This document shows, one piece after another, positions 18,106-26,511 of a DNA stretch of 64,000 bases. How positions within the stretch are numbered: the stretch's first letter is position 1; each line of letters starts with the position of its first letter. The stretch comes from Raineyella sp034933565 (GTDB lineage: Bacteria > Actinomycetota > Actinomycetes > Propionibacteriales > Propionibacteriaceae): assembly GCF_034933565.1 (NCBI RefSeq), contig NZ_JAYFNG010000003.1:9117-73116 (forward strand). The letters are read 5' to 3'. Position numbers and translations under genes: made by a program. The notes beneath the pieces are model-generated. The model searched no databases and was not told where the DNA came from. It saw nothing but the letters and a program-made list of their open reading frames with translations.

Positions 18106-20007
18106 TCAGGAGCCGAGGAACGCCCTCACGATCGGTCCCGCGGTCGCGGAGCCGGAGGTGCCGTTCTCGGCGTAGACGGCGACCGCCACCCCGTCGCGGT
18201 AGCCGATCATCCAGGCGTGGGTCTTCGGCGGGGTGTCGGTGCCGTACTCGGCGGTGCCGGTCTTGGCGCCGGTGAGGACGCCGCGCATGCTCGACGCCGT
18301 CCCGTCGGTCACCACGGACTGCATGATCGAGCGCAGCGCACCCGCCTCCTGGTCGGTGAGTGGGGGCGCGTCGGCGCTCGGGCGGTGCGCCTCGAGCAGG
18401 TAGGGCACCACGGTGTGGCCGCTCGCCACCGAGGCGGCCACACCGGCCATCGACATCGGGGACGCCTCGACCAGGCCCTGGCCGATCAGGGCCTCGGCGG
18501 CGCCCACGGTGTTCGCCGGGGGCGGCACCGAGCCGTAGAAGGCGGGGAACCCGGTGTCGTGGTCCTTACCGAGCCCGAGGCTGGCGGCCGCGTCGGTCAG
18601 CTGCTGCGGGGTGATCCGGTCGCGCTGGCCGATCATCGCGGTGTTGCAGGAGTTCGCCACCGCCGCGCGCAGGGTGGTCCGGCCCAGGCCGGCGGCGGGG
18701 AAGTCGGAGTAGTTGGTGAACGTACGCCCGTCGACGGTCACGGTGGGGGAGCAGGTGACGGCGGAGTCGGGGGTGAGGCCGGAGCGCAGCAGCGCCAGCG
18801 AGGTGACCACCTTGAAGGTGGACCCGGGGGCCTGGCGGGCGAAGGTGGCGGTCGGGTTGGCCCCGTCGTCGGGCGCGGTGGCGGCGGCGAGGATCGCGCC
18901 GGTGCTGGTGTCGACCGCGACCAGGGCGGCGGAGCCCTTGACCGAGGACAGTGCCTGTTCGGCCTTGGTCTGGCGACCTGCGTCGAGGGTCGTCTGCAGG
19001 GCGGCGCCGGCGGTCGCGGTGGCGTTGAACACCGCCGGTGGGTCGGCGACCTGACCGGCCGGGGTGTCCCGCGGGACGATGATCACCCGGTCGCCCGGCT
19101 TGCCGCGCAGCTGGTCGTCGTAGCGCTCCTGCAGGCCGCCGACACCGACCGGGTCGCCGACCAGGACGGCGCCGCCGGAGGCCTGGGCCCGCTGCGCGTC
19201 CGCCGTCCCGACGGTGCCCAGCAGGCCCTGGGCGAAGCTGGCGGTCGGGGCGAGCTGGCGGACCTCGCGGTGCACCCGCGCCCCGGGCGTGCCGAGGAAG
19301 TCGGGGGGGACCTGGGCGCGTTCGGCCCGGATGGTCAGCGCCTCGACGAAGGCGATCGCCCCGGCGGCGTGCACCTTGTCGAGGTAGCGCTGGGAGTCGA
19401 TGCCGAGGGCGGTGGCGATCTTCCGTGCGGAGTCGTCGACCTGGCCGGCGGCGACGGTGGACTTGTCGAGGCCGAGGACGAAGACGTCGCGTTCCTTGAC
19501 GATCGGCAGTCCGTCGGTGCCGAGGATCTGGCCGCGCTGGGCGGCGGTGCGCCGGTGGACCAGCCGGGTGGTGGCGGTGAGCGCGGGGTGGAGGACGGTG
19601 GGCGCCCAGTCGAGCGACCAGCCCTGGCCGCCGCGGGTGTACGTGGCGGTCGTGTCGTAGTGCCAGGTGCCGGCCGGGAAGACCCAGTCGAAGGTGAGCG
19701 GGACAGTGGCCTTCTGCCCGTCGACCGTCGCCGTGCCGGGGGTGACCCGCGGCCTGATCCCGTCCATCCCGCTGGTCAGGGCGGTCAGCTCGGCCTCGGC
19801 GTCGGCCCCGTTGCCGGTCCGCAGGCCGGCCAGCGAGCCGGACTCCAGGCCCGTCCGGAGCGCGGCCACCTCCCCGTTCAGGCCGACCCGGGCCAGTGGC
19901 CCGCAGCCGACGGTGGCGGTGAGCAGGGCGAGCGCGAGGAGGGGCAGGAGCAGTCGCCGGATCGTACGGTGGGTCACCTCGGCAGTCTTCGCCACCGTGG
20001 GGGTCAC
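18106..20007 (-). CDS. Class B penicillin-binding protein (transpeptidase)
   Basis: A 633-residue peptidoglycan D,D-transpeptidase. An N-terminal hydrophobic segment (about 18-36, ending TVGC) is a membrane anchor or possible lipoprotein signal. An NTF2/MecA-N-like domain (about 40-145) and a PBP dimerisation domain come next. The transpeptidase domain has SxxK at Ser396-Lys399 (STFK), SxN at 453-455 (SCN) and KTG at 582-584. This matches the MecA_N-containing PBPs of actinobacteria. The start used is GTG at 20005-20007; a second GTG ten codons inside, closer to the hydrophobic segment, is equally possible. Confidence 0.92.
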   Translation of the reverse strand: MTPTVAKTAEVTHRTIRRLLLPLLALALLTATVGCGPLARVGLNGEVAALRTGLESGSLAGLRTGNGADAEAELTALTSGMDGIRPRVTPGTATVDGQKATVPLTFDWVFPAGTWHYDTTATYTRGGQGWSLDWAPTVLHPALTATTRLVHRRTAAQRGQILGTDGLPIVKERDVFVLGLDKSTVAAGQVDDSARKIATALGIDSQRYLDKVHAAGAIAFVEALTIRAERAQVPPDFLGTPGARVHREVRQLAPTASFAQGLLGTVGTADAQRAQASGGAVLVGDPVGVGGLQERYDDQLRGKPGDRVIIVPRDTPAGQVADPPAVFNATATAGAALQTTLDAGRQTKAEQALSSVKGSAALVAVDTSTGAILAAATAPDDGANPTATFARQAPGSTFKVVTSLALLRSGLTPDSAVTCSPTVTVDGRTFTNYSDFPAAGLGRTTLRAAVANSCNTAMIGQRDRITPQQLTDAAASLGLGKDHDTGFPAFYGSVPPPANTVGAAEALIGQGLVEASPMSMAGVAASVASGHTVVPYLLEAHRPSADAPPLTDQEAGALRSIMQSVVTDGTASSMRGVLTGAKTGTAEYGTDTPPKTHAWMIGYRDGVAVAVYAENGTSGSATAGPIVRAFLGS

Positions 20008-20097
20008 GTCAACGAGGTCCGGTCACCGGGCGACCGGTCGATCACCGGGTGAACCGTACGGTGGCGCCGCTGGCCCGGGAGGAGGCAGCATGAGCCC

Positions 20098-20520
20098 ATG
20101 ATCACGGCCATGCACCTGCTCATCTATTCCGACGATGCCGCGGCGACCCGGACCTTCCTGCGTGACGTGCTGCTGCTCGAGTCGGTCTCCGTGTCGGCAC
20201 AGAGCGGGGAGCCGGACGAGGCCTCCGTCGACGACTGGCTGATCTTCGCCGCCGGCCCCTGCGAGGTCGCCGTCCACCCGACCCATGCGGAGGGCGTCGG
20301 GGCGACGTACGAGTCGCCGAAGCACCACAGCATCTCGCTGATGTGCGACGACCTGGCGGACACGATGGCCGAGCTGGCGGGGCGTGGCGCCGTCTTCACC
20401 GGGGAGGCCCAGGATCTCGGCTGGGGGCTCGCCGTCACGCTCCAGGTGCCCGGTGCCGAGGACATGCTCCTCTACCAGCCCCGGCACGCCACCGCGTACG
20501 CCAAGGGTCTGCGGGCCTGA
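20098..20520 (+). CDS. VOC family protein
   Basis: A 140-residue glyoxalase-fold protein (MHLLIYSDDAAATRTFLRDV at the start, LQVPGAEDMLLYQP at the end), probably an extradiol-dioxygenase/bleomycin-resistance type member of unknown substrate. A GGGAGGAGG sequence lies 17-25 bases upstream of the ATG, so the start at 20110 (MHLLIYSD) would be too far. A nearer out-of-frame ATG meets a stop at once. It is divergent from the PBP gene and convergent with the histidine kinase gene. Confidence 0.83.
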   Translation: MITAMHLLIYSDDAAATRTFLRDVLLLESVSVSAQSGEPDEASVDDWLIFAAGPCEVAVHPTHAEGVGATYESPKHHSISLMCDDLADTMAELAGRGAVFTGEAQDLGWGLAVTLQVPGAEDMLLYQPRHATAYAKGLRA

Positions 20521-20610
20521 CCGACCCCCGGCCCGCCCGACGTCCGGCCCGCCCGGGATCCTGGGTCGGCCGGGATCCTGGGGCGGTCGGGTGGCCCGGA
20601 CCCTGCGTCG

Positions 20611-20628
20611 GTCGGGCGGCCGCCCGAC
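20611..20628. terminator. GC palindrome between convergent genes
   Basis: GTCGGGCGG followed by its exact complement makes an 18-bp palindrome just outside the histidine kinase stop. It could end transcription from either side. The surrounding 110 bp is GC-rich repetitive sequence. Confidence 0.4.
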
Positions 20629-20632
20629 CCGG

Positions 20633-22333
20633 TCACGTCCGGGGACCCGGGCGGGTCGGAGTGCTGGGGGCGCTGGGGGCGCTGGGGGCACCCGGGACGC
20701 CGGGGAGCCTCGGGGCCGGTGTGCCGGCGGCCGGGAGCCGGACGGTGAACACGGTGTTGCCGGGCCGGGAGCTGCAGGTGACCGTGCCGTGGTGGGCCTC
20801 GACGACGGCCCGGACGATCGCCAGCCCGAGCCCGGTGCTGCCCTCCGTCGACCTGCGGGACGTGTCGGCCCGGGCGAACCGGTCGAACAGGTGCGGCAGG
20901 AAGTCGGGGTCGATGCCGGGCCCGTCGTCGGTCACGATCGCCTCGACGGAGCCGTCCCCGCCCCGCCGGACGACGGTGCTCACCGTGCTGCCGGGCGGGG
21001 TGTGCTTGCGGGCGTTGGACAGCAGGTTGGCGATCACCTGGGACAGCTGACGGCGGTCGCCGTGCACGGTCATCGCCTCGTCCGGGACGTCGCAGGTGAA
21101 CACGTGGTCCGGCCCGGCGGCCGTCGCGTCCATCACCGCCTCGACCGCGAGCTCGCTCAGGTCCAGGTCGACGAAGGTGGGCGTACGTCCCTCGTCGAGC
21201 CGCGCCAGCATCAGCAGATCCTCCACCAGCCCGGTCATCCGATCAGTCTGTGACTCCACCCGGCCCAGTGACGTACGGCCCTCGGGGCTGAGCTCCTCGG
21301 TCAGCCGCAGGATGTCGGTGTAGCCGCGTACGGCCGCCAGCGGGGTGCGCAGCTCGTGCGAGGCGTCCGCGACGAAGGCGCGCAGCTGGCGTTCGGTCCG
21401 GGCCCGGGCCCCCAGCGCCTCGTCGACGTTGTCGATCAGCAGGTTGAGCGCGTGGCCGACGTTGCCGACCTCGGTGCCGGGCTGGGCCAGGTCGGTCGGC
21501 ACCCGGCGGCCGCTCAGATCGACGGTGCCGCTCTCCAGCGGCATCGCGGCGACGTCGGTGGCGACCTTGGAGATCCGGGCCAGCGGACGCAGTGAACGGC
21601 TGATCGCGAGGGTGGCGACCAGGCCCGCCAGCAGCAGCGCCGATGCGCCGCCGACCAGTTCGGTGGCGGTCAGGAACGCCACCGGGCCGTCGACCGTCGT
21701 CGTCGGCAGACCGGTCACCACCACCTTGACGCCGCCGCTGCTCTGGTCGGCGACGGTGATCGACTGCATCCGGTACTCACCGATGGACAGCCGGACCGTC
21801 TGCGGTGCGGGCAGGCGGGGGGTGGTCTCCGCATCGTTGTGGGCGGCGCCGGTGGCGGGGGTGAGCAGCCCGGCGGCGGCGATCGTCTGCACATCGGCGA
21901 CCCGCAGTGCCGAAGTCGACCCGTCCGGCACCCGGTAGTAGGCCGCCGTGCTGCCGGACGCGTCGCGCACCAGGGTCAGCACCCGGGTCGGCTGACCCGG
22001 CGCGTCGATCGGGTTGCGGTCGTGCACGTCGTCGTCATGGTCGGTCGGCCGGGCGTACGACAAGGAGCGCAGCATCGCCTGCTGGACGTCGGAGTCGAGC
22101 CGCTGGGAGAGGTTGTGGTGCATCACCGCGACCGTCACCGCGCCGAACGCGGCGAGCACGGCGGCCATGATCACCAGGATCATCGCGACCAACCGCGTCG
22201 TCAGCGACAGCCGGCGCCAGCGACCGATGCCCGCCTTCCGAGTGCCCGATCCCTTCCCCGGGGTGGTCAGGGTGGTGGCCGCGGGCAGCGCCGGGTCGGC
22301 GTACGGCGGGATGGGACCGGGGGCAGCTGCCAT
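20633..22333 (-). CDS. Two-component sensor histidine kinase (TcrY/PrrB-like)
   Basis: A 566-residue membrane kinase. There is a Pro-rich N terminus, TM1 at about 47-72, a 150-residue extracellular sensor region and TM2 at about 224-245. HAMP follows, then HisKA with phospho-His326 in ASHELRTPL. The ATPase domain has NLLSNARKHT (N box), DDGPGIDP (G1) and GSTGLGLAIV (G2). The C-terminal tail is a Pro/Ser/Ala repeat (PGAPSAPSAPSTPT). The start ATG at 22331-22333 overlaps the response-regulator stop (ATGA). It pairs with the OmpR-type regulator just upstream. The signal is unknown. Confidence 0.94.
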   Translation of the reverse strand: MAAAPGPIPPYADPALPAATTLTTPGKGSGTRKAGIGRWRRLSLTTRLVAMILVIMAAVLAAFGAVTVAVMHHNLSQRLDSDVQQAMLRSLSYARPTDHDDDVHDRNPIDAPGQPTRVLTLVRDASGSTAAYYRVPDGSTSALRVADVQTIAAAGLLTPATGAAHNDAETTPRLPAPQTVRLSIGEYRMQSITVADQSSGGVKVVVTGLPTTTVDGPVAFLTATELVGGASALLLAGLVATLAISRSLRPLARISKVATDVAAMPLESGTVDLSGRRVPTDLAQPGTEVGNVGHALNLLIDNVDEALGARARTERQLRAFVADASHELRTPLAAVRGYTDILRLTEELSPEGRTSLGRVESQTDRMTGLVEDLLMLARLDEGRTPTFVDLDLSELAVEAVMDATAAGPDHVFTCDVPDEAMTVHGDRRQLSQVIANLLSNARKHTPPGSTVSTVVRRGGDGSVEAIVTDDGPGIDPDFLPHLFDRFARADTSRRSTEGSTGLGLAIVRAVVEAHHGTVTCSSRPGNTVFTVRLPAAGTPAPRLPGVPGAPSAPSAPSTPTRPGPRT

Positions 22334-23082
22334 CAGACGGCGGGCTTCAGCACGTAGCCGACGCCCCGGACGGTGTGGATCATCGGCTCGCGGCCGGCGT
22401 CGATCTTCTTGCGCAGGTAGGAGATGTAGAGCTCGACGATGTTCGCCTGGCCGGCGAAGTCGTAGTGCCACACGTTGTCGAGGATCTGGCCGCGGCTGAG
22501 CACCACCTTCGGGTTCTCCATCAGGTAGCGCAGCAGCTCGAACTGGGTGGCGGTCAGGTCGATGTCGTCGCCGCCGCGGGTGACCTCGCGGGTCTCGACG
22601 TTCATCGTCAGGTCACCGACGACCAGCTCCGCGGAGTCCGCGTACGCGGCGCCGGACCGCTCGACCAACCGGTGCAGCCGCAGCAGCACCTCCTCGATGG
22701 CGAACGGCTTGGTGACGTAGTCGTCGCCGCCGCGGACCAGACCGGTGATCCGGTCCTCGACGCTGTCCTTGGCGGTGAGGAACAGGCAGGGGATCTCGGG
22801 GAAGTGCTGGCGGATCCGGGCGAGCACCTCGTCCCCCTCCAGGCCGGGCAGCATCCAGTCGAGCACCAGCACATCGGGGGCGTACGTCCGGGCCTGCTCG
22901 ACCGCGTCCAGGCCGTCATGGGAGACCTTGACGTCCCAGTTGCACATCCGCAGGCCCATCGCGACGAGGTCGGCGAGGACCGCCTCGTCGTCCACCACGA
23001 GGGCGCGGATCGGGGAGCCGTCCGGGTGACTCAGCTTCGGCAGCGCCTCGGCGAGTGCGGCGAAGTTCCGGTGGGTGCTCAT
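22333..23082 (-). CDS. Two-component response regulator, OmpR/PhoB family (TcrX/TrcR-like)
   Basis: This 249-residue regulator has a receiver domain at 25-140, with acidic DDE at 31-33, phospho-Asp75 in VLDWMLPG and Lys in YVTKPF. A winged-helix DNA-binding domain at 150-245 includes LTATQFELLRYLMENP and VELYISYLRKKID. An unusual N-terminal extension of about 24 residues (STHRNFAALAEALPKLSHPD) is also seen in actinobacterial TcrX/PrrA-like regulators. The gene precedes and overlaps its kinase. The 350 bp upstream holds two operator-like palindromes. Confidence 0.95.
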   Translation of the reverse strand: MSTHRNFAALAEALPKLSHPDGSPIRALVVDDEAVLADLVAMGLRMCNWDVKVSHDGLDAVEQARTYAPDVLVLDWMLPGLEGDEVLARIRQHFPEIPCLFLTAKDSVEDRITGLVRGGDDYVTKPFAIEEVLLRLHRLVERSGAAYADSAELVVGDLTMNVETREVTRGGDDIDLTATQFELLRYLMENPKVVLSRGQILDNVWHYDFAGQANIVELYISYLRKKIDAGREPMIHTVRGVGYVLKPAV

Positions 23083-23277
23083 GCCGTCCCCCAGCGATCG
23101 TGCCGCGTACGGCGGCGGGTGATGGTTGTCAGTCTAGGTTCCTCCTCGCACCACGGCGGTGAACGGGAGCCGTCCACCATGGCACCCGATGATGGTGTGC
23201 CGGGGACGTACGCATCCTGTGCCGGATCTGTGAGGCGCCGGCCCACCGCCTCCCGGGTCGCCCACCGACGCAGTGCG

Positions 23278-23340
23278 GACGTTCCCGCGGGAACGTCGTC
23301 CCTGCCGTCGGACGTCGCGCGCGTTCCCGCGGGGAACGTC
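23278..23340. promoter_or_regulatory. Two operator-like palindromes GTTCCCGCGGGAAC
   Basis: GACGTTCCCG followed by its exact complement makes a perfect 20-bp palindrome at 23278-23297. A near copy (GCGTTCCCGC/GGGGAACGTC) lies at 23321-23340, about 43 bp apart. They lie between the divergent response-regulator gene and the small gene at 23433. The arrangement GTTC-N6-GAAC is the reverse of the actinobacterial SOS box, so LexA is unlikely. The rest of this 350-bp gap has no gene. Confidence 0.5.
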
Positions 23341-23432
23341 CCGGGAGCGTCGCGGCCCGAACGTCGCGGGGGTATCGCGGCCCGAACGCCTCGGCACCCG
23401 GACGCTGTCGGGGCGGTGGTTAGGGTGGGGTC

Positions 23433-23570
23433 ATGACCGAGGTCACCGTCACACGCAATGACGACACGGGCCGCTACGAGGCCCGTGTCGGTGGCGAACT
23501 CGCCGACTACCTGGACCTGCTCTACAAGGGCCACGGACGCCGGGACCAGGAGCAGGTCGAGCAGGACTGA
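23433..23570 (+). CDS. Small protein, possibly a truncated GNAT (YjdJ-like) N terminus
   Basis: A 45-residue reading frame starts at ATG behind GGTGGGG and stops 5 bp before the next gene. Its beginning (MTEVTVTRNDDTGRYEARVG, then GELA) looks like the first strands of GCN5-type acetyltransferases of the YjdJ group. After about 25 residues the likeness ends and the rest is charged (RRDQEQVEQD). It is either a stand-alone small protein or the remains of a longer acetyltransferase gene. Spacing suggests co-transcription with the AlkZ-like gene. Confidence 0.5.
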   Translation: MTEVTVTRNDDTGRYEARVGGELADYLDLLYKGHGRRDQEQVEQD

Positions 23571-23575
23571 CCCGC

Positions 23576-24646
23576 ATGGAACGCCGCGCCCTGCTGGCCC
23601 AGCGGCTGGCCACCCAACGCCTCACGGCCGCTCCGGCCGATCCGGTCGCGGTGGTCGGTGAGGCGCTCGCCGTCCAGTCCCAGGACGCCCCGATGGCCCG
23701 CTGGTCGATCGGGATGCGCTCGGGGACGCCCGGGCCGGAGGTCGCCGCGGCGGTCGATCGGGGCCGGATCGTCCGCACCCACGTCCTGCGGCCGACCTGG
23801 CACTACGTCCTCCCGGTGGACCTGCGCTGGCTGCTCGCGCTGTCCGCTGCCCGGATCGAACGGTCGATGGGGGCGCGGCACCGCCAGCTGCGGATCACCG
23901 AGCCGGTGGTCGAGCGGGCGTTCGAGGTGATCCGGGCGGCGATCACCGAGCAGGGGCCGCTCACCCGCCGCCGACTGCACCCGCTGCTGCCGACGACCGG
24001 ATTCCCCGAACAGGGCCAGGTCGTCGGCCACCTGCTGATGCTCGCCGAGCTGCGGGAGCTGGTCGTCTCGGGTCCGTCGGCGGGCGACCAGCACACGTAC
24101 GCCCTGATGGATGACGTGGTGCCGCCCGCGACGCCGCGCCCGCGCGAGGACCTGGTCCGCGAGCTGACCGCGCGGTTCTTCGCCGGTCACGGGCCGGCGA
24201 GCATCCGGGAACTCACCCGCTGGGCGGCGGTGACCCAGGCGGAGATCCGCCGCGCGCTCGACGAGCTGGGCCTGGCGTCGGTGACGTTCGACGGGGTGGA
24301 GCTGTGGTGGGACCCGGCGGCGGTCCACGAGGAGACCCGGCCGCGGCGGGCGCACCTGCTGCCGACGTTCGACGAGGCCACCCTGACCTACCTGGCGCCG
24401 TCGTGGCAGCGGACCGACGGCCATCCGATGGGGGACCGGCCGCCCACGTACGCGCGGGTCGGCGGTGGGGTGGTGATCTGTGACCTCGCCGAGGTCGGCC
24501 TGTGGCAGCGCCGGGCCACCGGGGCGACGACGCGGGTCACGCTCGCCCTCAGTCCGGCGGTGTCCGCACCCCAACGGCAGGCGATCATCGCCGAGGCGCA
24601 GCGGCTCGCCGACTTCGAGGGCCGCCCGCTGGAACTGGCGGACTGA
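23576..24646 (+). CDS. Winged-helix DNA-binding domain protein, AlkZ/YcaQ-like (HTH_42)
   Basis: This 356-residue protein belongs to the HTH_42 superfamily of tandem winged helices. It has a Q-S-Q triplet in ALAVQSQDAPMARWSIG at about 32-48, the position of the catalytic QxQ motif of AlkZ-type DNA glycosylases. RIVRTHVLRPTWHYVLP (about 65-81) is the family's most conserved block. Characterised members unhook DNA interstrand cross-links or protect against DNA-alkylating antibiotics. Activity here is inferred from the family. It sits behind a 45-residue reading frame, 5 bp away. Confidence 0.85.
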   Translation: MERRALLAQRLATQRLTAAPADPVAVVGEALAVQSQDAPMARWSIGMRSGTPGPEVAAAVDRGRIVRTHVLRPTWHYVLPVDLRWLLALSAARIERSMGARHRQLRITEPVVERAFEVIRAAITEQGPLTRRRLHPLLPTTGFPEQGQVVGHLLMLAELRELVVSGPSAGDQHTYALMDDVVPPATPRPREDLVRELTARFFAGHGPASIRELTRWAAVTQAEIRRALDELGLASVTFDGVELWWDPAAVHEETRPRRAHLLPTFDEATLTYLAPSWQRTDGHPMGDRPPTYARVGGGVVICDLAEVGLWQRRATGATTRVTLALSPAVSAPQRQAIIAEAQRLADFEGRPLELAD

Positions 24647-24652
24647 GCCTGG

Positions 24653-24743
24653 GCAGCGGGCCCCGGGCGGACGGGCCAGGGAGTGGCTTCCTCGTCGCTA
24701 GTGAGTTGGTCTGCCAGCGGGCCCCGGGCGGACAGGCCAGGGA
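24653..24743. repeat. 29-bp direct repeat pair
   Basis: CAGCGGGCCCCGGGCGGAC followed by GGCCAGGGA occurs at 24654-24682 and again at 24715-24743 with one change. They are 61 bp apart in the spacer between convergent genes. Confidence 0.65.
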
Positions 24744-24864
24744 CAGCGAGGAGCGACGGCGGATCCCGGACACAGCACACGGACCACGGGAACCGCGGGC
24801 CGTGGGGCGGCCCGGGCCACGTGGTCCGTGGGATCGTACGGTCGGGTCAGCGGGTGGATCCGGC

Positions 24865-25155
24865 TCAGATCGTGTAGTCGGGCTTGGCGTTCTCCCCCTC
24901 GCCGGGCGGGGTGTCAGGACCCGGCTGGGTGTCAGGACCGGGCTCGGCGTCAGGGCCGGGCTGCGGGGTGGGGCCGGGCTCGGCGGTGGGGGCCTCGCCC
25001 TCCTGCTTCGGCTCGAGCTTCTCGCTGAGGGTCTCGCGGCCCTTCTCGATCGCGTCGTCGATCTGGTCGACGGTCTCCTTGACGACCTTGGCCACCTTGT
25101 CCAGCGTCTCGTCCAGGTTGAGCTTCTTCTTGGCCTCGTCGAAGTTGAATCCCAT
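24865..25155 (-). CDS. Small acidic hypothetical protein with Pro-Gly-Pro-Asp tail
   Basis: A 96-residue protein starting at ATG 25153-25155 behind GGGAGC. Residues 1-50 are an amphipathic helix-forming region (FDEAKKKLNLDETLDKVAKV and more), while 55-90 are P-G-P-D repeats. Proteins of this layout are common hypotheticals in actinobacteria and resemble antitoxin-like or stress-related small helical proteins, but I do not recognise a family with certainty. It stands alone and faces away from the rhomboid-like gene. Confidence 0.65.
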   Translation of the reverse strand: MGFNFDEAKKKLNLDETLDKVAKVVKETVDQIDDAIEKGRETLSEKLEPKQEGEAPTAEPGPTPQPGPDAEPGPDTQPGPDTPPGEGENAKPDYTI

Positions 25156-25395
25156 GTCAGTGCTCCCGTGATGGTGCGCCGGGCGGACCGGCTGCGCTTG
25201 GTTCCAGGCTAGCCAGCCACGACTCCGGGACGCGGCCCGCTGGCCGGGGATCGGGGACTTCTGGGTGCTCGGCCCCGACCGGTTCCGGGTCGGTTCCGGG
25301 ATCCTCCCCGCCACACAGCAACCGCATGGGAACCTCTCATCCCCGACCTGCCCATCGTGGCCACCATGGACTCGTCCGATCCACCGGACGGTTCT

Positions 25396-25467
25396 GATCC
25401 ACCACATCGCGTCGGTCCAGCACATCGCCTCGATCCACCACATCGCCTCGGTCCAGCGCATCGTCCC
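25396..25467. repeat. 18-bp tandem repeat upstream of the rhomboid-like gene
   Basis: Four 18-bp units of the form GATCCACCACATCGCCTC / GGTCCAGCACATCGCCTC alternate between two variants, so the true unit may be 36 bp. They lie in the 378-bp gap between the divergent genes, about 70 bp ahead of the plus-strand start. No other element is clear there. Confidence 0.75.
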
Positions 25468-25533
25468 GATCCACTGGGTCGTTCGGCCCGCCACGTCCTT
25501 CCGGTCCGCCACATCGACTCGCGGGAGTCTCCC

Positions 25534-26511
25534 ATGGTCACACTCGTCGTCGCCCTCGCCATCGGCCTGGTCACCTTCGCCTCCGCGCGCGACTGGCCGG
25601 GGACGCGCCGCCTGCACGCCCTGTGGCTGCACCACGGCCCGGCGATCATCGGGTACGTATGCAGCGCCCCGGCGACCTTCGTGACGCTGGCCGTGCTCGG
25701 CGTGACCACCTGGATCCTCGCCGGCGCCGGCAGCCGGGTGAGCCTGGCCCTGCTGCGCGACATGAGCACCAACCTGCACCAGCTGCGGCAGGAACCGATG
25801 ACGGTGCTGGTCCGCAGCGCGTTCTGGGCCACCCCGGTCGAGATGGTCGGCTGGCTGGTCCTGTTCACCCTGATCGCGGCGCCGATCGAACGCTGGATCG
25901 GCACCCGCGCCTGGCTGCTGGTCTTCTGGGTCGGTCACATCGGCGCCACCCTGCTGGTCGCGGTGCTGCTCACGGTCGGGGTCAGTTCCGGGCGGGTCCC
26001 GACGACCGTGGCGAACACCATCGACGTCGGCGCCAGCTACGCGTTCTTCTGTCTCGCCGCGGTCGGCACGTACGGACTGCGGGGCCGGTGGCGGATCGCC
26101 TGGGCCGCGCTGATCGTGGCGTACGTGGCGCAGGCCGCGTTCACCTCGCCGGGCTTCACCTCGCTCGGGCACACGGTCGCGGCACTGATCGGTTTCGCGA
26201 TCGGCCCGGTGTTCCTGCGCCGGCCGGCGGCGACCGGCTGGCCGGTGGCGGGTCTCGAGGCCCTCGGGGCGCGGGCTGCCGGACGACTCACTGCCCGCCG
26301 GCGGCGGTCCGCGACCGCCCGTCCGGTGCCGGACCCGCAGCCGGTGTCCGGGCCCGTGACGCCGCCCCGATCGGTGGCGAGCACAGCGTCGATGATGGCG
26401 ACCTCGGCGCCGACGGTGGCGAGCGCGGTGCCACGGGAGGTCCCGGGGGTCAGCCTGCCGTCGCGGGGCGTACGGGTCGGTGCCGGAGCAGGTCCGCGAC
26501 CTGAGGGCTGA
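25534..26511 (+). CDS. Rhomboid-like integral membrane protein
   Basis: A 325-residue protein with about six membrane helices in residues 1-240. The start is ATG 25534 behind GGGAG. The core shows AAPIERWIGTRAWLLVFWVG, then DVGASYAFFCLAAVGTYGLR (Ser in the fourth-helix-like segment) and FTSLGHTVAALIGFAIGP (His in the last helix). These places correspond to the Ser-His dyad of rhomboid proteases, but the GxSG motif is GASY, so protease activity is doubtful. Residues 240-325 are a basic, low-complexity cytoplasmic tail. Its last 62 bp overlap the end of the convergent flavoprotein gene. Confidence 0.78.
   Translation: MVTLVVALAIGLVTFASARDWPGTRRLHALWLHHGPAIIGYVCSAPATFVTLAVLGVTTWILAGAGSRVSLALLRDMSTNLHQLRQEPMTVLVRSAFWATPVEMVGWLVLFTLIAAPIERWIGTRAWLLVFWVGHIGATLLVAVLLTVGVSSGRVPTTVANTIDVGASYAFFCLAAVGTYGLRGRWRIAWAALIVAYVAQAAFTSPGFTSLGHTVAALIGFAIGPVFLRRPAATGWPVAGLEALGARAAGRLTARRRRSATARPVPDPQPVSGPVTPPRSVASTASMMATSAPTVASAVPREVPGVSLPSRGVRVGAGAGPRPEG

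Noticed and set aside
23278..23297. LexA (SOS) box reading of the palindrome
   Set aside because: The actinobacterial SOS box is GAAC-N4-GTTC; here the halves are in the opposite order with a six-base centre.
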